64,000 bases of DNA, taken from positions 496,001-560,000 of the forward strand of contig CM016926.1 in assembly GCA_006247105.1 (NCBI GenBank), given 5' to 3'. Positions 18,830 through 28,739 of this stretch are shown one piece after another. Position numbers and translations under genes: made by a program. The DNA comes from Giardia muris. Its lineage: Eukaryota > Fornicata > Diplomonadida > Hexamitidae. Position 1 is the stretch's first letter, and every line of letters starts with the position of its first letter. The notes beneath the pieces were generated by a model. It was not told the DNA's origin. It did no database searches and saw only the letters and a list, made by a program, of their open reading frames with translations.

Positions 18830-20833
18830 TCAACGTCCGTGACTAGGACCGTAACCAAACCCTGAGGCTTGAGGCGGCTCGACCGGAAGGAACTGCGCAG
18901 AGCAAAGCATCCCAGACTGTGGACGTTGCATGCCAGGTGCATGGAACCCACTCACCCCAGTACCGCCGTTGGGCACCCCACTGAACTCCGCGGGTACGAG
19001 ATAAGGAGCAACAACCCCATGGCCCGTCGGGAACGGCTTGGCACTCACAGAGCTCATGCAGCGGACACCCGATCCTGTGACTCGTAAGGGATCCGATGGT
19101 ATTGCTCCAATGTTGTCTAGGGGTGACAGGAGCCCCGGAACATGTTGTCCATACATGGGAGGCCGGTTACCATCACGGCCCGCATATGCAAGATCTATTG
19201 GAGATCGGATACGCTCCATCCCTCCTGCATGAAGGCCAGCACGCATACAAGTCGAGGCCCCATTCCTCCCGAAATCGTCTGCGTTCATCGAGTCATCATA
19301 AGGCTGCTGGCTTGTCGAGATCCGAGACATGCTAAGATCTGCCGTCAATGAGCCCCCATTAAGCTGGGACTCTGATTGCCTATGATCATGGGGAGGGAGA
19401 GCTTCGAATACCTCGGGGGTCCCTCGATGAAGCCCCTGGTTCGGGTCTACTGAACCTTGGTACGGGAGATCTTGCACGAGCTTACCATCTGCGAGCTGGG
19501 ATGTGATTCCGGGATACGACGAGAAGTTCCTCGCGTTATCCTCGTATATAAGTTCTGTCCCGTTGCTGGTTCCGGCCAGACTTTCCTGACGTGCGATAGA
19601 GCTCAGAGCCGAGTTTCGACTGCACCCTCCATATCCCCTGCTTCGTGATTGAGACCTCGAGCTCGATCGTGAATGTCCACGCCTCGATGTATTTAGGCCT
19701 GGGTCATCAATTGATGGTTCTGTCGGAATTGGAAGGCCTCGACGACGACTGCGCCCGGTTCTTCGTGCCTTTGTGCAGGTATTCGTACTCTCATAGAAGC
19801 TCGCGGCAGCTTCTAGACGCTGATCCGGAAGTCTTCGAAGTGAAGCATCAAGATCTTCAGCATTTCGTGGCAGGACGCCACGCCCATTACAAACCTCACA
19901 ATGCGGGCTTATCCCACTGCAGCGCTGGCAAGGGACGAAATCCGGAGATCCCGGCTGATGTACTTGTTCACCGAACCCTTGACGGTGGAGACTCCATACA
20001 CGTTCAATATGTGGGTGCTGAAAGAGTTGAAGTGCTGATGGACGTCGCACGGAGTCGATCTCGAGCATTGCGGAGACCACGTTTGATAACTCTTCGGAAT
20101 AGCCAGGAATTCGAATGGGCGTTGTAAACAACCGATGTTCTTGACTAACGTCTGCCGCGTTAGAGCCATGGAAGAGCGCTCGATTGGTGCAGGCCTCGTA
20201 GATCGTGCACCCTAGAGACCAGATGTCTGTCTTGTCATCATATGCTCGCCCTGCGAGCATCTCAGGAGACATGTATGCCGCGCGTCCAATACGAGTCGAT
20301 GAATTGTTATGCTCGCCCAATGGCTTGGCCGCACGGAAGCCGGTGAGAATGATCCCACCATCATCACGCAGGAGGATGTTCTCGGGACGAATATTCCGAT
20401 GGAGGACCGGTCCAATATCGGGATGCAACGGTTTCGCCGGGGAATGGCAATATGCGAGGACATCCACGAGCTGCGCCAGGATGAGCCAGACGTCCTCCTC
20501 ATCGAGGGCAGCGCCTCGCTCATGCCGAAGGGCACAATAGCTTTCCAAATCCTTACGACTGAAGTAGTCCGAGATCAGGTACAGGGCCTGGTGCTCCCTA
20601 TCGACGATGTAGTCATGGTACTTGATGATGTGGGGGTGCTCTAGAGAGCGAACTAGCTGATACTCTTGTTCAATCCGCTGTTGAATATCCGAGGCTATGC
20701 TCCCGTAGTCGACCCGCTTGCAGGCCAGGCGCATATTGGTCGCTATGTCGTGACAAAGGAAGACTCGGCCATACGCCCCCACTCCGATCTGTTCGGCGAG
20801 CTCGTAACGCCCTCCTAACGTCGTCCCATTCAT
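18830..20833 (-). CDS. NEK-like pseudokinase
   Basis: A 667-residue protein with an N-terminal kinase fold: loop GVGAYGRV (17-24), ATP lysine in LACKRV (K39), EHPHIIKYHDY, then HRNIRPEN (145-152) where active kinases have HRDLKPEN, and TGF (164-166) in place of DFG, followed by a normal AAYMSPE and DIWSLGC. Both the catalytic and the metal-binding aspartate are gone, so it should be catalytically dead. Sequence style is that of the NEK family, which is greatly expanded in Giardia with many inactive members. Residues about 280-310 hold a cysteine cluster (CQRCSG, CEVCNGRG) like a zinc-binding DnaJ-type motif; the rest is serine/proline/glycine-rich. Start at the ATG at 20833. Confidence 0.85.
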   Translation of the reverse strand: MNGTTLGGRYELAEQIGVGAYGRVFLCHDIATNMRLACKRVDYGSIASDIQQRIEQEYQLVRSLEHPHIIKYHDYIVDREHQALYLISDYFSRKDLESYCALRHERGAALDEEDVWLILAQLVDVLAYCHSPAKPLHPDIGPVLHRNIRPENILLRDDGGIILTGFRAAKPLGEHNNSSTRIGRAAYMSPEMLAGRAYDDKTDIWSLGCTIYEACTNRALFHGSNAADVSQEHRLFTTPIRIPGYSEELSNVVSAMLEIDSVRRPSALQLFQHPHIERVWSLHRQGFGEQVHQPGSPDFVPCQRCSGISPHCEVCNGRGVLPRNAEDLDASLRRLPDQRLEAAASFYESTNTCTKARRTGRSRRRGLPIPTEPSIDDPGLNTSRRGHSRSSSRSQSRSRGYGGCSRNSALSSIARQESLAGTSNGTELIYEDNARNFSSYPGITSQLADGKLVQDLPYQGSVDPNQGLHRGTPEVFEALPPHDHRQSESQLNGGSLTADLSMSRISTSQQPYDDSMNADDFGRNGASTCMRAGLHAGGMERIRSPIDLAYAGRDGNRPPMYGQHVPGLLSPLDNIGAIPSDPLRVTGSGVRCMSSVSAKPFPTGHGVVAPYLVPAEFSGVPNGGTGVSGFHAPGMQRPQSGMLCSAQFLPVEPPQASGFGYGPSHGR

Positions 20834-21219
20834 TGGTTTTTTAATACGCGCAATACTATGTCAGTGGGCGTGGTCATGTCTAGGATGCTATTGCCCATGA
20901 TTGCGTCTGTAGAACTCCTTCGCCGGAAGCATAACCACCTCCAAATTAGAACCCGAACGAGACTTGCTCGAGCATACTACTGTGATAACCTTCCTCGGTA
21001 AATGGCCCCAGTTGCCATCAGAGAGACCTGACGAGGGATGCGCTGAACGAGTAAAGTAGCATGATACCTGACCCAAACCTCTTCCAAGATGCCACACATA
21101 GACAAACGTGTGGCTAAAGGGTGTGCGACTTAAAGCTCTAATCGCCGTGAGAGAATGAATATTCTGGATCATATGAACCTTCTGAAACTAGCGGAGGATA
21201 CGATGGCTTCAAACGCCAC
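20834..21219. other. Intergenic stretch
   Basis: About 385 bp between divergent genes, the NEK pseudokinase (minus) and alanine aminotransferase (plus). A 94-codon minus-strand frame (20888-21172) has no AT-rich start context and no resemblance to a family. Nothing else is seen. Confidence 0.4.
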
Positions 21220-22761
21220 ATGGAAAAAAGAATGCCATCGAGCCAGTTCAGTCTGAGGACCATTTCGAAGTCTGTCCTCGAGACCGAGTATGCCGTCCGT
21301 GGGGCCGTCCCCTTACGTGCGCTTGCAATCGATCGCGAGCTTGATGACCCGGAATTGGCAAAGAAGTATCCTTTCGACCGAATCGTCTATTGTAATATAG
21401 GCAATCCGATGCTCCTCGGCCTGGAGTACGCGCTATTCCTCCGGAACTATATCGCTCTCGTCTTAGCACCACATGTGCTTACTCACTCTGATGCCGAAAT
21501 TTGTCGAATTTTCAACTGCAATCAGAACTGCATCGACCGTGCGCGCGCTTTCCTTGCGAAGAACCCGAGCGGGCTCGGAGCGTATACCACTACGAAAGGC
21601 TTTCCTTCGGTTCGCAGGGAGGTCGCCGATTTCCTTGAACGCCGTGATGGCTTTCCTGCGGACCCCGAAGACATCTATCTAACTGATGGAGCGTCTCTCC
21701 CGGTGAAGGCGGTTATCAAGCTTCTATCAGGGCCAAACCCTTTCGACTCAGCAATCCTCCTCCCAATCCCCCAATACCCCTTATATAGCGCCACCCTGAC
21801 GCTCTGTAGTGTCCATGCCGTTCACTACGAGTTGCATGAGGAGGACGACTGGTCCGTTAGGATGGACGAGCTTCGAAGGCGGGTTGATGAGCATCATGCT
21901 ACCTCAAAGTCCACTATTCGTGCAATTGTCATCATCAATCCTGGGAACCCCACCGGGTCTGTCCTCACGCACAAGGCGCTTTCGAGCCTCGTCGACTTTT
22001 GTGATGAGAAGGGTCTCGTCATCCTTAGCGATGAAGTATACCAGGCAAATATATATGCACCTGAGCCGGAAAAGGATCGTCCTGTTTTCCACTCGATGAA
22101 GAAGGTTCTACGCGAATGGGAGAAGGCGAAGGGTCGTGAAGGCCCGTCTCTCTTCAGCTTCCATTCCGTCTCTAAGGGCGTTCTTGGGGAGTGTGGCCTC
22201 CGTGGAGGCTTTGTCGAGTGCTGCAACATACCGAAGGATGTTGGTATGGAGCTTTACAAGGTTTTTAGCCTTTGTTTATGTGCAAACACGGTGGGCCAGC
22301 TCGCCATCTCGGTTATGACAAATCCTCCGGACGATGTGGGATATAAGAAGCATACACAGACTGTTTTTGAGTCTTTGGAGCGTCGTGCCCAAATACTCTC
22401 CCGTTCCCTTGGAAACGTCCCCTTCATGACTTGTGAGACTGTCTCTGGAGCAATGTATGCCTTTCCTCGCATATATCTTCCGGAGTACTTCGTCACTGAG
22501 GCGAGAAAGGCTAACCTGCCTCCGGATTCGTATTATTGTCTTCGCCTCCTCGAAGATACGGGCGTTTGCACGGTTCCTGGGAGCGGGTTCCTTCAGCAAT
22601 CGGGAACCTTCCACATCCGTTTGACCACCCTAGAAGATGAGAGTCGCTTCGAAGACTTTCTGTTGAAGATTAGAAACTTCCACTTTAAGGTTTGGGCGGA
22701 TGCCTCCGAACCTGAGCGTACTAGAGTGGAAGAGGAGATCAAGCGTAGAATGAAGAAATAA
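21220..22761 (+). CDS. Alanine aminotransferase
   Basis: A 513-residue class I/II aminotransferase of the alanine type, which interconverts alanine + 2-oxoglutarate and pyruvate + glutamate. In Giardia this supports alanine production as an end product of energy metabolism. Visible are GAYTTTKGFPSVR, the substrate/PLP motif NPGNPTG, SDEVYQ (aspartate to the pyridine nitrogen), and SFHSVSKGVLGECGLRGG containing the PLP lysine. Length fits (about 480-520). Two starts are possible: ATG 21220, or ATG 21232, which follows GGAAAAAAGA and has the better Giardia context. Confidence 0.92.
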   Translation: MEKRMPSSQFSLRTISKSVLETEYAVRGAVPLRALAIDRELDDPELAKKYPFDRIVYCNIGNPMLLGLEYALFLRNYIALVLAPHVLTHSDAEICRIFNCNQNCIDRARAFLAKNPSGLGAYTTTKGFPSVRREVADFLERRDGFPADPEDIYLTDGASLPVKAVIKLLSGPNPFDSAILLPIPQYPLYSATLTLCSVHAVHYELHEEDDWSVRMDELRRRVDEHHATSKSTIRAIVIINPGNPTGSVLTHKALSSLVDFCDEKGLVILSDEVYQANIYAPEPEKDRPVFHSMKKVLREWEKAKGREGPSLFSFHSVSKGVLGECGLRGGFVECCNIPKDVGMELYKVFSLCLCANTVGQLAISVMTNPPDDVGYKKHTQTVFESLERRAQILSRSLGNVPFMTCETVSGAMYAFPRIYLPEYFVTEARKANLPPDSYYCLRLLEDTGVCTVPGSGFLQQSGTFHIRLTTLEDESRFEDFLLKIRNFHFKVWADASEPERTRVEEEIKRRMKK

Positions 22762-23164
22762 ATCTCGATTTTTCCCCTTTTTTTCTAGGGCTTGGCGTCA
22801 GTCATAATGGTCTGCTACCAATGAGGTATTTGGAGCGATGTGTTTAGTATTCTGGATCATATCATTGACTAGAAAGCCAATGATAATAGATTTCGGTCTT
22901 AAATCATATCCGTCAACCATGAGGCTACATATTGGACCAGGCGTTCGTCAACAATCTTCATGAGTCCGTTCTGTAGACCTGTTCGGTTATTTTTCTTCCT
23001 CATTCTTGTATTACCAAGAAGAGTATTTAAGCCATTCTCCCTCTAGAAGATTCTCCACCCTCCATACATCAAATAACAAGTTTGCATCGCAATACTCCCC
23101 TAGAATGAGTGCCATGCCACGATCGTATTTACTATAGATATCACCTCGTGTATTTCGACCATAT
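22762..23164. other. AT-rich non-coding stretch
   Basis: About 400 bp without a gene. It is more AT-rich than its surroundings and leads into the copied serpin fragment. Confidence 0.4.
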
Positions 23165-23449
23165 GCTCGTCCGTCTCCAGTACAAGGACTCGGGAGTCAC
23201 GGCGAGGATCGTTCTTCCCCAGGAGAGCGGGAGGGAGGCGTTCCTCTCCGCGCTGTGTGACGAGAACTTGGGCAGTGTCGACTGGAACAGACACGACGAT
23301 GTGGTTCTTGAACTCCCACGCTTCAAGATTGAGTCCTCCCATGGTCTCACCGGTCATCTCCAAGGCCGCGGAGCCACGGCGATGTTCGGACCCTGCGGAA
23401 CGGTCGGGACCCTGGGCGTCGAGATGAACGTCTCCGACGTGTTCCAGAA
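23165..23449 (+). pseudogene. Serpin fragment (285-bp internal copy)
   Basis: These 285 bp match base for base, where compared, with 32820-33104 and the reverse complement of 46963-47247 in the two serpin genes. They encode the part from LVRLQYKDSG to VSDVFQK, ending just before the hinge and reactive-centre loop. The flanks are unrelated on both sides, so it has no start, no inhibitory loop and no C-terminal strands. It cannot make a serpin; the near-perfect identity means a recent copy or continuing gene conversion. Confidence 0.88.
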
Positions 23450-23678
23450 GGTCCTAGACCTGACTGCGGTTGGACTAATGTTCCGATTCCTCTTTCCTAC
23501 AACGTCTCGGAAGCGACGTGCCCTTCTCCCTCTGCACTGAACTGTGACGATGTGTGATCGGTAATGCGTTGCAATAACGGCGTCAAAATTATTCACTCTG
23601 ATTGGAAACATGAGTAGCGGGAAACTACTATGCATATGGGACGCATATGGTCTCATTCTTCAGGATCTCCTCATAGGA

Positions 23679-24380
23679 TTAGACAGGATCATTGTTGATG
23701 ACAGGGTTCTGAAAGACTTCCCCAAGTATGAGGACCTTATCCTCGTTTGGAAGGAACACGGCTTGGAAACTATCGGGGTTGATAAAATTACCATTCATAA
23801 TGTTGACGGCTGTGTTACGCATGAGCGTGTTGAAGGTAGTTGTATTGTTAGCACTGAACTCACTCTTGATCACAAGACTGAGGAGAGAACGTAAGAATTC
23901 CTGGTCGACGGAACTTCCCGAAGAATCATGTGCTGACAAGTCTGTGAGCATATTCGCAACAGGATAGATAGCTAGAGTGGTTACAGTGGGCTCGAGCTTC
24001 TCCGCATCCGTATCAATACCGACTCGAAGATCGAAACTGAGCTGTCCCGAAAGCTCCGTAGAGTTCTGCAGGACTATATTATACTTATATTCAAACGTGG
24101 TTCTCCCAGCAGCTGCATGAAAGGCGCTCATGACTGGGGGCTTCGTAGAAGTCAAGGTTAGCTTGGCACCTTCAAGGGAGGTTTTGTCAGGGTTCTCTGG
24201 GAGCTCCTTCAACAGATCCGAGGTCAGATCTATTTCCAAGCTGAAGGAATCGTAGTGAAAATGAAGAACGAAGTACAACGAGTTGAAGGCCTCGCGATCG
24301 ATGACGATTTCTACGTCGCTGTTCGTGATGACCCCTGGAGATGTACGCAAGTATCTAGGCGTTACAGTCTTCTCGTGGAG
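23679..24380 (-). pseudogene. BPI/LBP-like lipid-binding protein, C-terminal fragment
   Basis: An open frame of about 230 codons with no ATG and a stop (TAG at 24381-24383) at its 5' edge. The translation has alternating strands and, near its end, TLMRNTAVNIMNGNF followed by SFQAVFLPNEDKVLILGEV, resembling the C-terminal barrel of bactericidal/permeability-increasing (BPI) family proteins, which are known in Giardia. The N-terminal barrel and signal peptide are missing. It lies between the serpin fragment and an ankyrin fragment, so I read it as a 5'-truncated remnant. The family assignment is moderate. Confidence 0.5.
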
Positions 24381-24383
24381 CTA

Positions 24384-24693
24384 CACGTCGAGGAGGGCGC
24401 AGTCTATCTACTTTTGACAGGGCGGTAGACCCTTGTTATTCCTCGGGCTCACACTGTACTTGTTTCTGGGCAGGGGCTTTCCTGACTGGTGCGCTCTTCT
24501 GAAGGGATCCTTGATGAGGATAGGAAGATATCCAGGACAGGAATACTGGAAAGGAGCTGACCTCTCCTTGTTCCGGAAGTATTGGAGTCTACTAGCCCTA
24601 TCTACCTCTGACTTGGGTTTCGTTGCCATCACGGAGAGTCACCTCCCCTCGGATCCTCGTTTCTGACCGTAGAGCCTCCTAGTTTACTCACCA
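24384..24693. other. Non-coding stretch
   Basis: About 310 bp between two gene remnants. Frames on both strands are open for 70-80 codons but show no family resemblance. A CCTAGTTTACTCACC stretch near 24687 partly resembles the Giardia ncRNA/intron end motif (TCCTTTACTCAA), but the match is incomplete. Confidence 0.3.
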
Positions 24694-25011
24694 TCAGGAC
24701 AGACCTACGAGGCGGCGCATCAGCTGAAGCTGTGTGGCTCCGTTGGAATCAGTCACACTTGCTTCTGAGTAGAGGAGGCGTGAGCAGCGCTCGTGTCCCC
24801 CTGCGACAGCCAGATACACGGCTGCGTGCCCGTTCGCATTGACACGTCCAGCCTCATGTGGCACGAGGATTTGGACGATGTCTTCGGAACCGCGGGTGGC
24901 CGCAATCATCAGTGCGGTAGTCTTGGACGGGAACTCGTGCCATGCCCGGTCTGTGGAAACACCGGCACCGGCTAGGAGACCATGATGCTCTCTCGTCTCA
25001 CAAATGCGACT
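24694..25011 (-). pseudogene. Ankyrin-repeat fragment
   Basis: An open frame of about 105 codons with two to three ankyrin repeats (TTALMIAATRG, then GHAAVYLAVAGGHERC) and no start; a TGA lies just 5' of the coding pattern. The style matches the other ankyrin genes in this window, with an EHHGLLAGAG segment in front. No RING or kinase follows. A remnant. Confidence 0.6.
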
Positions 25012-25441
25012 TCACAGAACCGAGCATGTCACCACGACTTGAGTCTTATGGCGATCGTTCTAATATGAAAGTGAGTTGACGAGCCCTAGGTATTAGTTAC
25101 CATGCTGGGTTGCGTTGATTCGGCATGATAAAGGAAGGACAGCAGCAATATTGAAGGTATGGGGATGACACTTTTCAGAGAAGCAATAGAGTGTTATATC
25201 TACATAATATAGGCTGGTGGGGAGAGATAAGTGCAGTTGCATGGCTCCTGGACCCTAATGCGTGAGTAGTGCTCCCCACCTTGTCCCTGCTACCACGTGT
25301 AAATCACCAGGATGGACTTCTCTTTCGGACTTCGACCTGATGGTGCTTATGATATCCTCACGTCGCGAGATGGCGAAAGGTCATAAGACTCTCTGGAAAG
25401 GATGCTCCCTCCCTTCTTCTTCATCGCCGAGTTGAAATCAA
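25012..25441. other. Non-coding stretch before PheRS
   Basis: About 430 bp with no gene seen. It separates the remnant cluster from housekeeping genes; the sequence just before 25442 (gttgaaatcaa) is the likely promoter. Confidence 0.4.
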
Positions 25442-27046
25442 ATGACGGAGAATCTTTATCAGGCTGTATACGCCCTTGTCGCCAAACAGCCCGGTATTAC
25501 ATGCACCCAAGCCAGTGAGCAGCTTGGAGAGAAGCGGGAAGCCCTGGTCGCGGTCATCAAGTCTCTGGAGACTATGGATGTCCTATCAACGCAGCTACAT
25601 AAGGAGACAATGTACCAACTCACGACTGAAGGTGAGACAGCCTTGACACGCGGAACACCGGAGTATCAACTCCTCTGCGAAGTTGCAAGACGTGGAGGTG
25701 TGGCCACGTCCGAAGATCTTACCCCGACTCCCTTCACCCAGAAGGAGCTTTCAATTGCCGCCGCGGGAGCTCTTCGCCAGCAATGGATCCGTATGGAAAG
25801 CGAGAAGGGCTCGACTGGAAAGGGTGGCATACAGACTTATAGGAGTGCGATCCCTCTTTTCGAGGCTATTGACGAGGTCAAAGAGAGCTTGCGTGCGAAG
25901 TACAAGGGTAAGAGTTCCTCTGGAAAGCACATATTAGACTCGACCAAGCTTGCGGAGGATGAGATCAAACTCCTCAAGCGGAACAAATATATACAAGTTG
26001 TCGAAGAAAAGGACTTTGTAGTGGTTCCTGGCCCACGTTATGCCTCAGGGTTACAGAAGCAAGAAGCAGACCTCACGATTGAGATGGTACACAATTACAT
26101 TCATAAGACTGGAAAGCCCTTTTCCGAATACCGTTTCAAGCCGTACAACTTTTCAGCTCTTGGGGCACCGATACAGGCTGGGGCCTATCATCCTCTATAT
26201 CAGATGCGTACCTTCTTCGTCAATGTCTTCGTAAGCTTGGGCTTCGAGCAGATGTCAACGGATAGGTGGGTCGAGTCAAGCTTCTGGAACTTCGACGCAT
26301 TGTTCCAGCCGCAAAGCCATCCTGCTCGTGACGCTCAAGATACCTTCTTTGTGGGTGGTCGTTATGGAGGAACGAATCCCAACGCACTCCCAACGGAACT
26401 GATTGAGAAGGTTTCAGGAGTTCATGAGAAAGGCGATAGGAAGTTGTGCTCCCGTGGCTATTCCTACAAATGGTCACTCGACGAAGCTCTCAAGAACGTC
26501 CTTCGCACTCACACAACAGCCGTTTCCGCCCGTGTCCTCTACGAGATCGGCCAAAAGTTTCGTGAAACCGGGGAGTTCACTCCAAGGCGCTTCTTCTCCA
26601 TCGATCGTGTGTTTCGGAACGAAACGCTCGATGCCACTCATCTATGCGAGTTCCATCAGATAGAAGGCATGGTAATCGATAAAGATCTTAGCCTAGCCCA
26701 TCTCATTGCCACACTCCGCGCATTCTTCTCGAAACTCGGGCTGACGGAGTTAAACTTCAAGCCAACATACAACCCTTATACCGCCCCCTCTATGGAGATC
26801 TTCGCCTTCCATCCGCAATTGAAGAAGTGGATCGAGGTCGGCAATTCAGGGATCTTCAGGCCCGAAGTGGTCTCTCCACTTGGATTACCATCAGATATAC
26901 GCGTTATTGCCTGGGGACTAAGTCTCGAGAGGCCAACAATGATAGTCCACGGCGTATCCAATATCCGGGACTTGATCGGACCAGGTACAAGCTTCGAGCT
27001 CATCCACCAGTGCGGCTTCTTCACTCCCATGCTGGAAGCAAAGTGA
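25442..27046 (+). CDS. Phenylalanyl-tRNA synthetase alpha subunit
   Basis: A 534-residue class II aminoacyl-tRNA synthetase subunit that, with the beta subunit, charges tRNA-Phe in the cytosol. The N-terminal third holds winged-helix-like DNA/tRNA-binding repeats (residues about 1-190). The catalytic part has SHPARDAQDTFF (motif 2 region), HTTAVSAR, the FFSIDRVFRNETLDATH segment, and motif 3 WGLSLERPTMI. Length and order fit eukaryotic/archaeal PheRS alpha. The stop is embedded in AGTGAAT, a poly(A) signal. The downstream convergent coiled-coil gene ends 8 bp away. Confidence 0.95.
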   Translation: MTENLYQAVYALVAKQPGITCTQASEQLGEKREALVAVIKSLETMDVLSTQLHKETMYQLTTEGETALTRGTPEYQLLCEVARRGGVATSEDLTPTPFTQKELSIAAAGALRQQWIRMESEKGSTGKGGIQTYRSAIPLFEAIDEVKESLRAKYKGKSSSGKHILDSTKLAEDEIKLLKRNKYIQVVEEKDFVVVPGPRYASGLQKQEADLTIEMVHNYIHKTGKPFSEYRFKPYNFSALGAPIQAGAYHPLYQMRTFFVNVFVSLGFEQMSTDRWVESSFWNFDALFQPQSHPARDAQDTFFVGGRYGGTNPNALPTELIEKVSGVHEKGDRKLCSRGYSYKWSLDEALKNVLRTHTTAVSARVLYEIGQKFRETGEFTPRRFFSIDRVFRNETLDATHLCEFHQIEGMVIDKDLSLAHLIATLRAFFSKLGLTELNFKPTYNPYTAPSMEIFAFHPQLKKWIEVGNSGIFRPEVVSPLGLPSDIRVIAWGLSLERPTMIVHGVSNIRDLIGPGTSFELIHQCGFFTPMLEAK

Positions 27047-27048
27047 AT
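27042..27048 (+). terminator. Poly(A) signal AGTGAAT overlapping the PheRS stop
   Basis: AGTGAAT fits the Giardia consensus AGTRAAY, and its TGA is the stop codon at 27044-27046. Confidence 0.6.
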
Positions 27049-27054
27049 CCCCAT

Positions 27055-28263
27055 CTACGCGAATTCTTTGTGTTGCGTTTCATAAACAACCGCTGGAAGC
27101 TCCCATGTGAGCATAAACTGTCTCCAGACTTCCTCACGGCCCTCAAACTGGCTGGTACGCTCTGCCAGGTATGCGTTGTACTCGTTCACGATTCCCTCGA
27201 GCACAGCGATCCTATCCCTACTGATATTAACTTCATAACGTAGCCTATAGATCAGATCATCACACTCCTTGCACCGTTCGTCATAGTTCTTGACCCACTG
27301 ACGCACTTGAAGCTCTGAACGCCTCTTACTTCTTTGAACCTCAGTTATCTGATCACGATGGCGCTTGCAGATGTCGTTCACCTTGCGTTGGAGCTCCGCC
27401 AGCTCAGGAACGATCGTGTTGATCCTTTTGTTATATGAGTCGAGACTCTGAAGCTCCAGAGACGAGCACATCTCCACGAGTCTTGTCGATTCCGCATCTG
27501 CCTCAGTAGCATTTTGATGCAATGCCTCATTGACCCCAGTGATACGGAGTTCCAGCTGTTCCTCGGATGCATTACATTGTGCCGTAGTGACATCCAGCTC
27601 CTTGCGAAGAGATTGGATCTGTGCCTGACTACTCCGTTCAGATGCTGCAAGGGCCGCCAGAACTGCTTTCTTCTGCTTCTCTTGTGAGGAGCTCGTGCGC
27701 ATTTCTATGGAGACGACGTGATGCAATGACTTCAGAATATTGATGACGTCGGCTACCGTCGCGTACGCTTGTGGTCCCTGACCTTGAATAGTACCAGTCT
27801 GAGACTGTGTCCCTAGTAAATCCCCGGCGACAGAGCCGGTGGCCCCAGACCTGTTTCCACCTCCAACGATTATCTGCTGCGGTTGAAGAGAGGCAACCTG
27901 AATCCCCGCTCGCTCAAGCTTTGGGATAAAGTCATTCTCCCCTGCCAGCAGGATCAGGAGTTGTTTAACGGCCTTCTGGAAGAGATCCGTCGAGGCTTCA
28001 ATCTTTCGCTGAATCGACTTGAGACGCGCCTTGAATCCCGCAGCCTTCACCGAACTTAGTTCTGTCCGCAGTGACTCGAGGGTTGTTCGGGTCTGTTGGT
28101 ACTTCTTCATGGCAAGTGATAGGTCCTTGTTCAGGAGCGTGTCGAAGTCAAGTCCGAGCGTAAAGAGCGTCGGCGTGACGCAGTTAATGCGCTCAAGCAC
28201 GTCAATACTGTCCTGAATGACTGCGAGACAACGACATGCCTCAACCGCAATGAGCTTGTTCAT
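27055..28263 (-). CDS. Coiled-coil protein, possibly DRC10-like
   Basis: A 402-residue protein. Residues about 1-115 are helical with a [17 protein letters not shown] start resembling the N-terminal helix of DRC10/IQCD, a nexin-dynein regulatory complex subunit. A glycine/glutamine-rich linker follows (about 130-165), then a long coiled coil (about 190-385). No membrane segment or signal peptide. An axonemal role is plausible but rests on the helix pattern only. Start at the ATG at 28263 in an AT-rich context. Confidence 0.6.
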   Translation of the reverse strand: MNKLIAVEACRCLAVIQDSIDVLERINCVTPTLFTLGLDFDTLLNKDLSLAMKKYQQTRTTLESLRTELSSVKAAGFKARLKSIQRKIEASTDLFQKAVKQLLILLAGENDFIPKLERAGIQVASLQPQQIIVGGGNRSGATGSVAGDLLGTQSQTGTIQGQGPQAYATVADVINILKSLHHVVSIEMRTSSSQEKQKKAVLAALAASERSSQAQIQSLRKELDVTTAQCNASEEQLELRITGVNEALHQNATEADAESTRLVEMCSSLELQSLDSYNKRINTIVPELAELQRKVNDICKRHRDQITEVQRSKRRSELQVRQWVKNYDERCKECDDLIYRLRYEVNISRDRIAVLEGIVNEYNAYLAERTSQFEGREEVWRQFMLTWELPAVVYETQHKEFA

Positions 28264-28396
28264 TAATTCCTTCCCTGCACACCCTCATCACCCTTCCTCT
28301 CCCCCGCCTTCCACTCTCATGGAAAACTCCCCGGGTCCTATTCGTAGGTCGCAGATTTGGTCGATACCTAGACATAGAATAAAGAAGGGCAAAAAG

Positions 28397-28696
28397 ATGT
28401 CTGGCAAAGGAAAGGGTAAGGGTTATGGTAAGTCAAAGCGCCACTCGAAGGAGAAGGACACGCTCGGAGGCATCACTAAACCTGCGATCCGCCGTTTGGC
28501 GCGCCGTGGTGGCGTCAAGCGCATCTCGTCGACGATCTACCAGCAGACGCGCGAGGTCCTCAAGGCCTTTCTCGAGGTTGTCCTCCGGGACTCGTTGACC
28601 TACACAGAGCACGGACAGCGTAAGACGGTTACTTCCCAGGACGTGGTGTACGCCCTCAAGCGACAAGGGCGCACTCTCTATGGGTTTGGGATCTAG
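28397..28696 (+). CDS. Histone H4
   Basis: A 99-residue core histone. Starts with [12 protein letters not shown] and shows the H4 hallmarks [66 protein letters not shown]. It pairs with H3 in the nucleosome. The tail keeps the acetylatable lysines, though the canonical GLGKGGAKRH segment is altered to GYGKSKRH. The start is fixed by family alignment and the AAAAAG before the ATG at 28397. The adaptin-like gene begins 43 bp downstream on the same strand. Confidence 0.97.
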   Translation: MSGKGKGKGYGKSKRHSKEKDTLGGITKPAIRRLARRGGVKRISSTIYQQTREVLKAFLEVVLRDSLTYTEHGQRKTVTSQDVVYALKRQGRTLYGFGI

Positions 28697-28739
28697 GTGT
28701 AAACCTTCTCCTTCGCATGGTTCGCGGTGGCGGGAGAAA

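Noticed and set aside
20888..21172. 94-codon minus-strand frame between NEK and alanine aminotransferase
   Set aside because: ATG without AT-rich context, no family pattern, likely chance.
21160..22862. 15-bp repeat tattctggatcatat at 21160-21174 and 22848-22862 flanking the aminotransferase
   Set aside because: In 64 kb a few 15-bp matches are expected by chance; no other sign of an element.
24675..24700. CCTAGTTTACTCACC as a possible Giardia ncRNA or trans-intron end motif
   Set aside because: Only a partial match to TCCTTTACTCAA and no RNA-like structure next to it.
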